This document shows, piece after piece, positions 31,466 to 39,954 of a stretch of DNA of 64,000 nt. The position numbers and the translations under genes were made by a program. Location: positions 1 to 64,000 of the forward strand of contig DASSHI010000021.1 of NCBI GenBank assembly GCA_035693025.1. Direction: 5' to 3'. Position 1 is the stretch's first letter; each line of letters starts with the position of its first letter. The DNA is from VRUE01 sp035693025. GTDB lineage: Bacteria; Actinomycetota; Thermoleophilia; Solirubrobacterales; 70-9. The notes under the pieces were generated by a model. The model worked only from the letters and a program-made list of their open reading frames with translations. It ran no database searches and was not told the DNA's origin.

Positions 31466-31882
31466 CTACAGCGCGCCGCCGGTCTCGTACGGCTCCCCGG
31501 GAGTGGCGCCGATCGCCAGCAGGCGGATGCCGTCCGGCCCGGGAGTGACCTTGCGCTTTACGTCCGGGCCGACGCGGGCGATGTGGTCCGCGTCCAGCGG
31601 ATAGCGCTCGCCGTCGGCTTCGAGCGTGCCGGAGCCTTCGATGGCGACGTAGAGCTCCTCCTGGCCGAGCTGCTGGGGGCGCTGGGCGAACATCTGGCCG
31701 CCCATCCCCTCCGCCGAATGATCGTGCTCGGGATAGTCCCCGGCGCCGGGCGCCAGGTCGATGATCGACATCCCGAACGAGCTGATCCCGAGGCCCGCCG
31801 CGGCTTTATAGAACTTGATGCCCTCGAAGAAGCCGTCGATCGCCTCGATCTCGCCGATCGAGGTATGGGTGACATCCGCCAT
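31466..31882 (-). CDS. Cupin-domain protein
   Basis: A 138-residue single-domain cupin. Cupin motif 1 is recognisable as DYPEHDHSAEGMGGQMF with ELYVAIEGSGTLEADGE, and motif 2 is weaker around DHIARVGPDVKRKV. Metal ligands are probably the His pair in EHDHS and the Glu of QEELY. Function unknown; relatives are small-molecule isomerases, dioxygenases or sensors. ATG 31882 follows TAACAT by six bases. Divergent from dinB, with the hypothetical gene downstream. Confidence 0.82.
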   Translation of the reverse strand: MADVTHTSIGEIEAIDGFFEGIKFYKAAAGLGISSFGMSIIDLAPGAGDYPEHDHSAEGMGGQMFAQRPQQLGQEELYVAIEGSGTLEADGERYPLDADHIARVGPDVKRKVTPGPDGIRLLAIGATPGEPYETGGAL

Positions 31883-31888
31883 GCGGCG

Positions 31889-31894
31889 ATGTTA
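31889..31894 (-). promoter_or_regulatory. TAACAT -10 box of the cupin gene
   Basis: On the minus strand TAACAT lies six bases before ATG 31882, within the 76-bp divergent region shared with dinB. Confidence 0.4.
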
Positions 31895-31945
31895 CCCGCG
31901 CGCGGCGCCGCCAATCCCATCCGCCATGTCGTCCCGGCGCCGTCC

Positions 31946-31951
31946 TACCAT
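31946..31951 (+). promoter_or_regulatory. TACCAT -10 box of dinB (leaderless type)
   Basis: TACCAT lies seven bases before ATG 31959, with no ribosome site. No actinobacterial SOS box was recognised by eye in the divergent region. Confidence 0.4.
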
Positions 31952-31958
31952 CGGTCGG

Positions 31959-33041
31959 ATGGCCGAGACGCGCACTATCGCCCACCTCGACATGGACGCC
32001 TTCTACGCGTCGGTCGAGCTGCGGCGGCGCCCGGAGCTGAAGGGGAAGCCTGTGGTCGTCTGCGGTTCGGGGCCGCGCGCCGTGGTGACGACGGCGAGCT
32101 ACGAGGCGCGCAAGCTGGCCGGGATCCACTCGGCGATGCCGGCGGCGATCGCTCGGCGGCGGTTGCCGGACGCGGTCTATCTCAAGCCCGACTTCCCCGC
32201 CTACCGGGAGGCCTCGGCTCAGGTGATGGACGTCCTGCGCGCCAACGTGGAGACGGTCGAGGTGGTCGGGCTCGACGAGGCGTACCTCGACCTCAGCGAC
32301 CTCTTCGCCCCGAAGGCGACGATGCGGCGTATCGCCACCGAGATCCGCGAGGAGACGGGACTGACCTGCTCGGTCGGCATCTCCGAGAACCGGCTCCTGG
32401 CCAAGATCACCAGCGAGCTGGGCAAGCCGGCAGGGCTCGTCGTGCTCTCTCGGGCCGAAGCGTTGGAGCGCTTCGGCGGCGATCCTCCCGGCCTCGTGCC
32501 GGGCATCGGCCCGAAGACCGTGGTCAAGCTGGAGAAGATGGGGATCCGGACGCTGGCCGAGCTGCGGGCTCACGACGGCAGCGCGCTCGAGCGCGCCTTC
32601 GGCCCGCGCATGGGCTACTGGCTGCCCGCCCGCGCCCGCTTCGAGGACGAGACGCCGATCTCCCCGGTGCGCGAGACCAAGTCCCAATCGGCGGAGACCA
32701 CCTTCGACGTCGACGTCGCCGACCATGACGAGATGGCGACCCACGTCGCGGCGCTCGCCGAGGAGCTCTGCCGGCGGCTGCGCTCGCGCGATCTCGCAGG
32801 GCGCACGATCGGGATCAAGGTCCGCCTCGACGACTGGACCAACGTCAGCCGCTCGCACACGGTCGAGGAGCCGACCAACGATCCGGCCGTCGTCGCCCCG
32901 GTGGCCCTGGAGCTGCTGCGCGCCTACGCCCCACCCCGGCCGGTGAGGCTGCTCGGGGTGCGCGTCGCCGGGTTCGGCCGGGACGAGCGCCCCGAGCCCG
33001 CTGCACCGCAGGGACAGCTCGAGCTCGGCCTCGCCTCTTAG
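31959..33041 (+). CDS. dinB: DNA polymerase IV (Y family)
   Basis: Translesion polymerase of 360 residues. The palm motifs are HLDMDAFYASVELRR and VEVVGLDEAYLDLSD with catalytic acidic residues. The thumb helix-hairpin-helix is GLVPGIGPKTVVKLEKMGI, and the little-finger domain follows. The C-terminus ends GQLELGLAS, resembling a beta-clamp-binding QLxL motif. ATG 31959 follows TACCAT by seven bases; an in-frame ATG at 31926 is a weaker alternative. Ends six bases before the convergent RlpA-like gene. Confidence 0.94.
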   Translation: MAETRTIAHLDMDAFYASVELRRRPELKGKPVVVCGSGPRAVVTTASYEARKLAGIHSAMPAAIARRRLPDAVYLKPDFPAYREASAQVMDVLRANVETVEVVGLDEAYLDLSDLFAPKATMRRIATEIREETGLTCSVGISENRLLAKITSELGKPAGLVVLSRAEALERFGGDPPGLVPGIGPKTVVKLEKMGIRTLAELRAHDGSALERAFGPRMGYWLPARARFEDETPISPVRETKSQSAETTFDVDVADHDEMATHVAALAEELCRRLRSRDLAGRTIGIKVRLDDWTNVSRSHTVEEPTNDPAVVAPVALELLRAYAPPRPVRLLGVRVAGFGRDERPEPAAPQGQLELGLAS

Positions 33042-33047
33042 CGGGGT

Positions 33048-33695
33048 CTAGCGACTGGAGAGCAGCACGCCCGTGCTGGGAAAGCGCAGCCGCGCCCGGG
33101 TCGCCGCGGTCAGGTCGTAGTCGCGCCCGGCGACGTAGGGCCCACGATCGACGACCGGCACGGTGACCGTGTGGCCGCGGTAGCGAAGCTTCACCTCCGA
33201 GCCGCACGGCAGCGTCTTGCTGGCGACGCCGAGCGTGCCCGGCTGCAGCGTGCCGCCGCATGCCAGCGCCCCGCCGTAGAGGCCCGGCCCGTAGTAAGAG
33301 GCCACCACGGTGCGGAAAGCCGTTATGCGGCGTGCCGGGCTCACCGAGGCGCGCATCGCTCCGGTGTGCCGGGCGTAGGCCCGGATCCGGTAGCTGCCCG
33401 GGCCGGCCGGCTTCCAGCGCAGCGCGAAGGCTCCGCTGCGCCTGCTCGCGGTCCCGACCGCCGCTCCCCGCGGCCCGCGGACGACGATCTTCACCCGGCG
33501 GGAGCCGCCCGGGCTCACTCTCCCCCGCACGAGCAGCCGGCGCCCGCCGACGACGGCGTGACTGGAGACGTGCAGGGAGATGTGTGACGCGATCCGCGTG
33601 GGCGGCTTGCGACGGTGCGCGCGCGCCGCTGCCGGAGGGACGGCTCCAGCGACGAGGATGGCAGCGGCCAGCGCCGCGGGCAGGGTGGATCGCAT
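33048..33695 (-). CDS. Secreted RlpA-like double-psi beta-barrel protein
   Basis: A 215-residue exported protein. A signal peptide (LPAALAAAILVAGAVPPAAA, about 4-23) is followed by an Ig-like or jelly-roll segment (about 35-110, LHVSSHAVVGGRRLLVRG). The C-terminal RlpA-type barrel has ASYYGPGLYGGALACGGTL, LGVASKTLPCGSEVKLRY and VPVVDRGPYVAGRDYDLT. RlpA-like proteins bind or cleave denuded glycan strands of peptidoglycan; the pair of Cys and the Asp of VVDRGPY are conserved. No SPOR domain. It probably acts in the cell wall, and no linked gene gives a more precise role. Confidence 0.85.
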   Translation of the reverse strand: MRSTLPAALAAAILVAGAVPPAAARAHRRKPPTRIASHISLHVSSHAVVGGRRLLVRGRVSPGGSRRVKIVVRGPRGAAVGTASRRSGAFALRWKPAGPGSYRIRAYARHTGAMRASVSPARRITAFRTVVASYYGPGLYGGALACGGTLQPGTLGVASKTLPCGSEVKLRYRGHTVTVPVVDRGPYVAGRDYDLTAATRARLRFPSTGVLLSSR

Positions 33696-33881
33696 CGTGT
33701 CTCAACTCGCTTTCTCTCTGCCTACGCGGCGAGCCGATCGCGGCCCGCGCTCAATGACGGCAGATGGAGGATTGCCTTGCTTCGGCCATGCACGGTAGGG
33801 GTCGCCGGGCCGCCGCCGGCGTGAGCGGCCTCACACTCGGAGATCCCGCACGTTGCGTTGCAAAGCTGCCAAGATGAGCCC
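33696..33881. other. 186-bp divergent intergenic region
   Basis: Separates the RlpA-like gene (minus) from the WS/DGAT gene (plus), so it should hold both promoters. No inverted repeat, RNA gene or clear TANNNT box at the usual distance was found before GTG 33882. Confidence 0.3.
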
Positions 33882-35318
33882 GTGAACGAGGATCGGCTCA
33901 GCGGGCTCGACGCGTCGTTTCTCCACATGGAGCGGGCGGGAGCCCACATGCACGTCGCCTCGGCCATCCTCTTCGAGGGATCGCCGCCCAGCCACGAGGA
34001 ATTTCGCGACCACATCGAGGCCCGCCTGCACCTCGTCCCCCGCTTTCGGCAGAAGCTGCGCTTTGTCCCCTTCGACCAGGGCAGACCGGTCTGGGTCGAC
34101 GACCCGTTCCTCAACCTCGACTACCACGTTCGCCGCACGGCGCTGCCGGCGCCGGGCTCCGAGGAGCAGCTGCGCAACCTGGCGTCGCGGATCTTCTCCC
34201 AGCAGCTCGACCGCACCAAGCCGCTCTGGGAGCTGTGGTTGGTCGAGGGCATGGAAGGCGATCGTTTCGCCGTCGTCGGCAAGAGCCACCACGCGCTCGT
34301 CGACGGGGTCTCGGGAGTTGACATAACGACGGTCCTATTCGACCTCGAGGAGGAGCCCGCGAACCCGCCGGTGCGCCCGCCCAAGTGGGCCCCGCGGCCC
34401 GAGCCGACCGACCTCGACCTGCTGCGCGACGCGCTGCGCGAGCGGGCGACCAGCCCGCGCGAGCTCGTCCGCGGGGTGCGCGCCGCGCTGCGCGGCCCGC
34501 GCCAGGTCCTGCGCGGCCTCGCCCACACCGGCAAGTTCCTCGAAGGGGTCGCGGCCGCGCCGAGCACCCCCTTCAACGTGGACATCGGCCCGCATCGCCG
34601 GCTCGCCTTCGTCCGTGGCGACCTCGCCGACTTCAAGCGGGTCAAGAATGCCCACGGCGGCACCGTCAACGACGTCGTCCTCTCTGTCGTCGCCGGCGCG
34701 CTCGGCAACTACCTGCGGGCCCGCGGCCACGACACCGACGGGCTGAAGATGCGGGCGATGGTGCCGGTCAGCGTCCGCGCCGACGAAGAGCACGGCGCGC
34801 TCGGCAACCGCATCTCGGCGATGATGGCGCCGCTGCCGGTCTTCTCGCAGGACCCGGTCGAGCGGCTCCACATCGTCAGCGAGACGATGGGCGACCTGAA
34901 GGGGTCCGGGCAGGCGGTCGGCGCCGAGCTGCTGACCAAGCTGACCGACTTCGCACCCCCCACGATCGCCTCCCAGGCGGCCCGCCTGCAGCCGGCCCAG
35001 CGCTTCTTCAACCTCGTCGTCACCAACGTCCCCGGCCCGCAGTTCCCGCTCTACCTGATGGGCCGTCGGATGAGCTCGATCTTCCCGCTGGTGCCCCTGG
35101 CGCAGCGACAGGCGCTCTGCATAGGGATCATGTCCTACGACGGCAAGATCGACTTCGGCCTGGTCGGCGACTACGACGCGATGGCCGACCTGGACAGCTT
35201 CGGGCTCGACCTCGAAGGCGCGATCGCCGAAGCGGTCGCCACCGCACCGCCGGCCGGGGACGGATCCCAGCCGACGGAGCCGGCGCGGATGCGAAACGGC
35301 GCGGTGTCGGTCAGGTAG
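33882..35318 (+). CDS. Wax ester synthase / diacylglycerol acyltransferase (WS/DGAT family)
   Basis: A 478-residue acyltransferase that makes triacylglycerol or wax ester storage lipid from acyl-CoA. The catalytic HHxxxDG is KSHHALVDGVSG near residue 137. Family features include LSGLDASFLHMERAGAHMHV at the start, the central NVDIGPHRRLAF and TVNDVVLSVVAGAL, and a NVPGPQFPLYLMG segment. GTG 33882 starts just before the conserved first motif; a longer version begins with TTG 33858. The stop overlaps the nadE start (GTAGTG), so the two are coupled. Confidence 0.92.
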   Translation: MNEDRLSGLDASFLHMERAGAHMHVASAILFEGSPPSHEEFRDHIEARLHLVPRFRQKLRFVPFDQGRPVWVDDPFLNLDYHVRRTALPAPGSEEQLRNLASRIFSQQLDRTKPLWELWLVEGMEGDRFAVVGKSHHALVDGVSGVDITTVLFDLEEEPANPPVRPPKWAPRPEPTDLDLLRDALRERATSPRELVRGVRAALRGPRQVLRGLAHTGKFLEGVAAAPSTPFNVDIGPHRRLAFVRGDLADFKRVKNAHGGTVNDVVLSVVAGALGNYLRARGHDTDGLKMRAMVPVSVRADEEHGALGNRISAMMAPLPVFSQDPVERLHIVSETMGDLKGSGQAVGAELLTKLTDFAPPTIASQAARLQPAQRFFNLVVTNVPGPQFPLYLMGRRMSSIFPLVPLAQRQALCIGIMSYDGKIDFGLVGDYDAMADLDSFGLDLEGAIAEAVATAPPAGDGSQPTEPARMRNGAVSVR

Positions 35319-36922
35319 TGCGGATAGCCCTCGCCCAGATCGACCCGACCGTCGGCGACATCGACGGCAACACGGCGAAGATCGCAGAGTGGATCGGACG
35401 CGCCGCCGCCGCGGGCGCCGACCTGGCGATCTTCCCCGAGCTCTGCGTGCCCGGCTACCCGGCCGAGGACCTCTACCTGAAGCGCCATTTCGTTGCCGCA
35501 AACCAGGCAGCGGTCGAGCGGCTCGCGCGTCAGGTCGGCGAGATGGTCGCCCTGGTCGGCTTTGCCGAGCCGGTGCCGGGGGGTGGCGATCATCGCCATG
35601 CGTACAACTCGCTGGCCGTGCTCGCCGACGGCGCGGTTCGAGCCGTCTACCGCAAGAATCGCCTGCCCAACTACGCCGTCTTCGACGAGCAGCGCTACTT
35701 CCTCTCCGGCAGCGAGCCGGCGACGACCGAGGTTGCCGGGACGCGCGTCGGGCTGACCGTCTGCGAGGACCTCTGGGAGGAGGGCCCGCCCGCCTCCAGC
35801 GAGGCGGCGGATGGGGCGCAGCTGATCGCCAATCCGTCCGGCTCTCCCTATCACCGCGGCAAGGGCCGCGAGCGCGAAGCGATGTTCGCCGAGCGCGCCC
35901 GGGCTTACGGCGCCCACCTCGCCTTCTGCAACCTGGTCGGCGGGCAGGACGAGCTCGTCTTCGACGGCCAGAGCCTGCTCGTCGGCCCCGACGGCACGGT
36001 CCTCGCCCGCGCCGCCCAGTTCGAGGAGGAGCTGTTGATCTGCGAGATCCCGGCCTCGGCCCCGGCGCGCCTCGCCGAGCCCCTGTCCGACCTCGCCGAG
36101 GTCTACGCGGCGCTGGTGCTCGGGCTGCGGGACTACGTGCGCAAGAACGGCTTCCGCCACGTCGGGCTGGCGCTCTCGGGCGGGATCGACTCGGCCCTGG
36201 TCGCCCTGCTCGCCGCCGACGCGATCGGCTCCGAGAACGTCAGCTGCGTGGTCATGCCCTCTCCCCATTCCAGCGACGAGACCCAGGCCGACGCCCGAGC
36301 TATCGCCGCCAACCTCGGCGCCGAAGCGATCGAGATCCCGATCGGGGCGGCGATGGAGGCCTACGAAAGCGGCCTGGCGGAGCCGTTGGCGGGCCTCGCT
36401 GCCGAAAACATCCAGGCGCGGATCCGCGGCAACATGATGATGGCGCTCTCCAACAAGCACGGCTGGCTGGTCCTGACCACCGGCAACAAGAGCGAGATGT
36501 CGGTCGGCTACGCGACCCTCTACGGCGACATGGCGGGCGGCTTCGCCGCGATCAAGGACGTGCCCAAGACGCTCGTCTACGAGCTGGTGCGCCACCGCAA
36601 CGAGCAGGCGGGCCGGGAGCTGGTCCCGGCCTCGGTGCTCGACCGTGCCCCGTCGGCAGAGCTGCGACCCGATCAGTTCGACAGCGACAGCCTGCCGCCC
36701 TACGACCTGCTCGATCGCATCCTCGAGGCCTACGTCGAGCGCGACCAGGGCCGCGAGGAGATGGTTGCCGACGGCATGCCGGGCGACGTCGTCGACGAGG
36801 TGGTCCGCATGGTCGACCGCTCCGAGTACAAGCGTCGCCAGGCGGCGCCGGGCATCCGCATCACGCCGAAGGCCTTCGGCCGCGACCGCCGCCTGCCGAT
36901 CACGAATCGCTTCGGCGAATAG
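35318..36922 (+). CDS. nadE: Glutamine-dependent NAD+ synthetase
   Basis: Last step of NAD+ synthesis, amidating deamido-NAD+ with glutamine as ammonia source. The N-terminal CN-hydrolase (about 1-260) has the catalytic triad Glu in FPELCVPGYPAEDL, Lys in YRKNRLPNYAVFDE and Cys in TVCEDLWEEG. The C-terminal synthetase has the P-loop LALSGGIDSALVALL near residue 287 and LTTGNKSEMSVGYATLYGD. 534 residues. GTG 35318 shares its first base with the WS/DGAT stop. The last 23 bases overlap the 3' end of the converging thioesterase gene. Confidence 0.96.
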   Translation: MRIALAQIDPTVGDIDGNTAKIAEWIGRAAAAGADLAIFPELCVPGYPAEDLYLKRHFVAANQAAVERLARQVGEMVALVGFAEPVPGGGDHRHAYNSLAVLADGAVRAVYRKNRLPNYAVFDEQRYFLSGSEPATTEVAGTRVGLTVCEDLWEEGPPASSEAADGAQLIANPSGSPYHRGKGREREAMFAERARAYGAHLAFCNLVGGQDELVFDGQSLLVGPDGTVLARAAQFEEELLICEIPASAPARLAEPLSDLAEVYAALVLGLRDYVRKNGFRHVGLALSGGIDSALVALLAADAIGSENVSCVVMPSPHSSDETQADARAIAANLGAEAIEIPIGAAMEAYESGLAEPLAGLAAENIQARIRGNMMMALSNKHGWLVLTTGNKSEMSVGYATLYGDMAGGFAAIKDVPKTLVYELVRHRNEQAGRELVPASVLDRAPSAELRPDQFDSDSLPPYDLLDRILEAYVERDQGREEMVADGMPGDVVDEVVRMVDRSEYKRRQAAPGIRITPKAFGRDRRLPITNRFGE

Positions 36923-37310
36923 GCCGGACGGCGATCGTCATCTGAGCGAGAGCGCAGAGCCTCTCGTCGGCGTCGAGTACTTCGGCGTCCCAGACCCAGG
37001 TCGTGCGGCCGCGGTGGCGCGCCCGCGCCTTGACCTCGGCGTGACCGTCCGTGATCGGGCGCATGAAGCTGACGCTGATCGACTGGCCCATCGCCGCCAT
37101 CCCGTCGCCGAAGACGGCAAGCGCCGTCGCCCGCGAGCAGACGCTCTCGACCAGGCTCGACATCACGCCACCGTGCATCAGGCCGAAGGGCTGACGCAGA
37201 TCGTCACGGATCGGCACCCGGGCGCGGGCCGCATCGGGGTCGTCGCTGAGCCACTCGGTGCCGATCAGGCCGTCGAAGTGCGGCTCGGGGCCGCGGGGAT
37301 CATCCGCCAT
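36900..37310 (-). CDS. PaaI-type hotdog-fold thioesterase
   Basis: A 136-residue hotdog protein. The catalytic/oxyanion segment is FGLMHGGVMSSLVESVCS, the usual HGG-x-E/S pattern of PaaI/YbgC-like acyl-CoA thioesterases. It also has SFMRPITDGHAEVKARARHRG. It probably hydrolyses acyl-CoA or aryl-CoA. ATG 37310 gives the family-like start; the frame open upstream includes the family-A repeat and is not needed. The 3' end overlaps nadE by 23 bases antisense. Divergent from the RskA-like gene. Confidence 0.88.
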   Translation of the reverse strand: MADDPRGPEPHFDGLIGTEWLSDDPDAARARVPIRDDLRQPFGLMHGGVMSSLVESVCSRATALAVFGDGMAAMGQSISVSFMRPITDGHAEVKARARHRGRTTWVWDAEVLDADERLCALAQMTIAVRPIRRSDS

Positions 37311-37347
37311 CGGCGCGCACCCTATCCCGTCCCGCCCTCGACCGACC

Positions 37348-37390
37348 GCCGTAGAGCTTTGAACCGCTATGCGCACCAAACCTCTACGGC
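37348..37390 (+). repeat. Family A palindromic element, copy 2 (intergenic)
   Basis: A 43-bp element with the same 9-bp ends as copies at 18563 and 62580; one mismatch with copy 1. It lies in the divergent gap 43 bases upstream of the RskA-like start, in the same orientation relative to the downstream gene as the two in-frame copies. It is not in frame with that gene (an upstream TAG at 37416-37418 closes its frame). Confidence 0.85.
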
Positions 37391-37432
37391 ACATCTGGTC
37401 TTAATGCTGGTCGCATAGGCTTCCGCCGGGTT

Positions 37433-38332
37433 ATGGCACTGAGCGAAGACCAGAGGGCCCTGCTGCGGCTGCTCGCGCAGCGCGAGCAGGGTTACGACGA
37501 CATCGCCGCGCTCAAGGGAATGAGCGTCGAGGACGTGCGCGCGGAAGTGCGCGAGGCGCTTGCGGCGATGGACGCGCCGCCTCCCGAGCCACCGCCCCCA
37601 CCGGCTCCCACCCCCGCTCCCGAATCGAAGCCCGAGCCGCCGCCGGCTCCGGCGGTAGAGCCGCAGACCCCCCCTTCCGCTGCGAAGCCCAAAGCGACCG
37701 CTCGGCCCCGCCGCCAGCGGCCTGCCGTGCCCGCCGAGCGCCGCCGAATCGTCCTGATCGCCGGCGGTGCGCTGGCGCTCGTCGCGATCGTGCTCGGCGC
37801 CGTTGCGATCTTCGGCAGCGGCTCGGACTCCTCGTCCTCCTCGGGCTCGGCCTCCGGCGAAGCCGGCGGCTCGCTAGCCGAAGTCGCCGAAGAAGAAGGC
37901 AAGGTCACGCAGGCCGTGCTCGAAGCCGCCGATGGCAGCGAAGCCAGCGGGCGGGCGATCTTCGGTCGCGTCGGCAAGAAGGAAGTCGTCCTCCAGGTGA
38001 CGGCCGAAAACCTCGAACCGACCGAAAAGGGCCAGTCCTACACCGTCTGGCTCTACCGGACGCCGAAGCTCTCGCTGCGGATCGGCAGCGTCCCGGTCGG
38101 CGAAACGGGCAAGCTCGGCGCCCGTTTCAGCATTCCCGCCGAACTGCTCGCCTACGTGGCCAGCGGCGCCTTCGACCAGATCTACGTCTCGCGTACCTCC
38201 AACGCCGCCTACCAGCAGGAGGTGGCGAAAGCGAAGAGGGAAAAGAGCCTTCCGCTCTACACCGGCGACACGGTCCTGATCGGTGAAATCACCGGGCCCG
38301 TGGCCAAAGCCGGCCAGAAAGAAGGCAGCTAG
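37433..38332 (+). CDS. Membrane protein with N-terminal sigma-4-like helix-turn-helix and RskA-like domain
   Basis: A 299-residue protein. A short HTH resembling sigma region 4 (LLRLLAQREQGYDDIAAL, about 10-45) is followed by a Pro-rich linker (about 47-100) with many PPP runs. One transmembrane helix lies at about 107-127 (IVLIAGGALALVAIVLGAVA), followed by a Ser/Gly linker. The outer domain (about 150-290, VVLQVTAENLEPTEKGQSYT) resembles the anti-sigma-K (RskA) extracytoplasmic fold. It may sense envelope state, but no ECF sigma gene is adjacent. TAGGCT lies 11 bases before ATG 37433. Its TAG stop is shared in CTAG with the converging oxidase gene. Confidence 0.72.
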   Translation: MALSEDQRALLRLLAQREQGYDDIAALKGMSVEDVRAEVREALAAMDAPPPEPPPPPAPTPAPESKPEPPPAPAVEPQTPPSAAKPKATARPRRQRPAVPAERRRIVLIAGGALALVAIVLGAVAIFGSGSDSSSSSGSASGEAGGSLAEVAEEEGKVTQAVLEAADGSEASGRAIFGRVGKKEVVLQVTAENLEPTEKGQSYTVWLYRTPKLSLRIGSVPVGETGKLGARFSIPAELLAYVASGAFDQIYVSRTSNAAYQQEVAKAKREKSLPLYTGDTVLIGEITGPVAKAGQKEGS

Positions 38333-39954
38333 CCGGGCAGCAGCTTGCCGGGGTTCATGATCCCGGCGGGGTCGAGGCGCTCCTTGACCGCACGCAGGGC
38401 CTCGAGCCCGGTCTCCCCCACCTCGGCCCGCATGTAAGGGGCGTGATCGCGTCCCACGGCGTGATGGTGGGTGATCGTGGCGCCACCGGCGACGATCGCC
38501 TCCGAGGCGGCACGCTTGACCGCCTGCCACTGCTCGATCTCCTCGCCGCGCTTTGCCCGCGAGATGAAGGTGAAGTAGAGCGAGGCGCCGTCGGCGTAGG
38601 CGTGCGAGAGATGGCAGAACGCCAGACCGGGCGTTCCCATGGTGCCGAGAGCGCCGTGGATCGCGCCCCCGACCGCCGCGTGCAGCTCGTGCAGCCCCGA
38701 CCAGGTGTGCGAGGTCTCGAGCGTCTCGACCATCGCCCCCATCCCGATCAGCGTGTCGCGCAGGTAGGGGCCCTGGTAGCGGCCGTGCTCCCAGGAGCGG
38801 CCCGCGCTCTGTCCGAGGTAGGCGGCGCCGCCGCGGCGCAGGGCGCGCACGGCGAGCGCCCGCCGCCGGGCGACCGACTCCTCTTCGCCCTCGAGGCCGA
38901 TCACGATCAGGCAGCCGCCGCGCCTGCCGCGCAGCCCCAGGTAGCCGCCGAAGGCCCTGCCGGCTAGCCCCCGAGGGCCCGAGAGCGCCAGGGACACCTC
39001 GGTCTCCTCCGCGTCGGAGACACGGATCACGTCCGGCAGGCCGGAACCCTGCGCGAGCGCCCGCACGATCTCCGTCCCGGCCTCGAAGTCCTCGGCGATC
39101 CAAGCCTCGTAGCGGCGCTCGACGGGCTCGGGCCGCACCCGCACGGTCACGTCGGGGATCACCCCGAAGGTCCCCTCGGAGCCGATGACGAGCTGGCGCA
39201 GGGCCGGCCCGGCGGCGGTGTGCGGCGTCTCGAGCGTGCGCAGATCCCCCGCCGGGGCGATCAGGCGCACCGAGCTGACCAGGTCGTCGAAGCGGCCGTA
39301 GCCGCTCGAGGCCTGTCCGGCCGAACGGGTGGCGGCGAAGCCGCCGATCGTCGCGTACTCGAAGGACTGCGGGAGGTGGCCGAGCATGACGCCCTCGGTG
39401 TTCAGCGCCGCTTCCGCCTCGGGGCCGCGCAGCCCGGCGCCGAGGCGGGCGGTGAGCGAGCGGCGATCGACTTCGACGCCGCGCAGCGCGGCGAGGTCGA
39501 GGCTGACGAGGCGCGGGTGCTCGCCCCGCAGCGGCGCGACCCCTCCGACCACGCTGGTGCCACCGCCGAACGGGACCACCGCGATGCCCTCGGCGGCGCA
39601 GACGTCCAGCACCCGGCGCACCGCGGCGGCGTCTGCGGGCAGGAGGACCGCGTCGGGGGCGGAGTCCAGCCGCCCGCCGCGGAGCCGTGCCAGGTCGGCG
39701 TATCCGCATCCCGTCGCATGGCGCACGCGATCCTCCGTGTCGGTGAAGACACCGGCCTCGCCGACCGCCTCGATCAGCCTGGAGGACAGGGGCTCGGCCG
39801 CCGGCAGCTCGAAGCGCTCCAGCTCGGCGGCAAGCGGCCACGGCTCCAGCTCGCCGACCCGATCGCGCAAGGTCGCCAACGCCTCCGCGTCGAGCTCGGG
39901 CTCGATCGCCGGGTCTCCCCACCCCCACCACTTCGAGTCCCGGCGCGGCTTCAC
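38329..39954 (-). CDS. FAD-binding oxidase, alkylglycerone-phosphate synthase-like
   Basis: A 541-residue VAO-type flavoprotein. The FAD-binding PP-loop region is VPFGGGTSVVGGVAPLRGE near residue 120, with SFEYATIGGFAATRSAGQAS and YGRFDDLV. The C-terminal cap has ATITHHHAVGRDHAPYM, the His-rich motif of alkyldihydroxyacetonephosphate synthase, which forms the ether bond of ether lipids. The N-terminal KWWGWGDP motif also fits that family. GTG 39954 overlaps the SRPBCC stop (GTGA). Related D-lactate/glycolate oxidases are the alternative. It shares a CTAG stop with the RskA-like gene. Confidence 0.84.
   Translation of the reverse strand: MKPRRDSKWWGWGDPAIEPELDAEALATLRDRVGELEPWPLAAELERFELPAAEPLSSRLIEAVGEAGVFTDTEDRVRHATGCGYADLARLRGGRLDSAPDAVLLPADAAAVRRVLDVCAAEGIAVVPFGGGTSVVGGVAPLRGEHPRLVSLDLAALRGVEVDRRSLTARLGAGLRGPEAEAALNTEGVMLGHLPQSFEYATIGGFAATRSAGQASSGYGRFDDLVSSVRLIAPAGDLRTLETPHTAAGPALRQLVIGSEGTFGVIPDVTVRVRPEPVERRYEAWIAEDFEAGTEIVRALAQGSGLPDVIRVSDAEETEVSLALSGPRGLAGRAFGGYLGLRGRRGGCLIVIGLEGEEESVARRRALAVRALRRGGAAYLGQSAGRSWEHGRYQGPYLRDTLIGMGAMVETLETSHTWSGLHELHAAVGGAIHGALGTMGTPGLAFCHLSHAYADGASLYFTFISRAKRGEEIEQWQAVKRAASEAIVAGGATITHHHAVGRDHAPYMRAEVGETGLEALRAVKERLDPAGIMNPGKLLPG

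Noticed and set aside
35171..36595. Minus-strand frame of 474 codons opposite nadE
   Set aside because: Completely covered by intact nadE with all catalytic motifs; the product has no domain signature.
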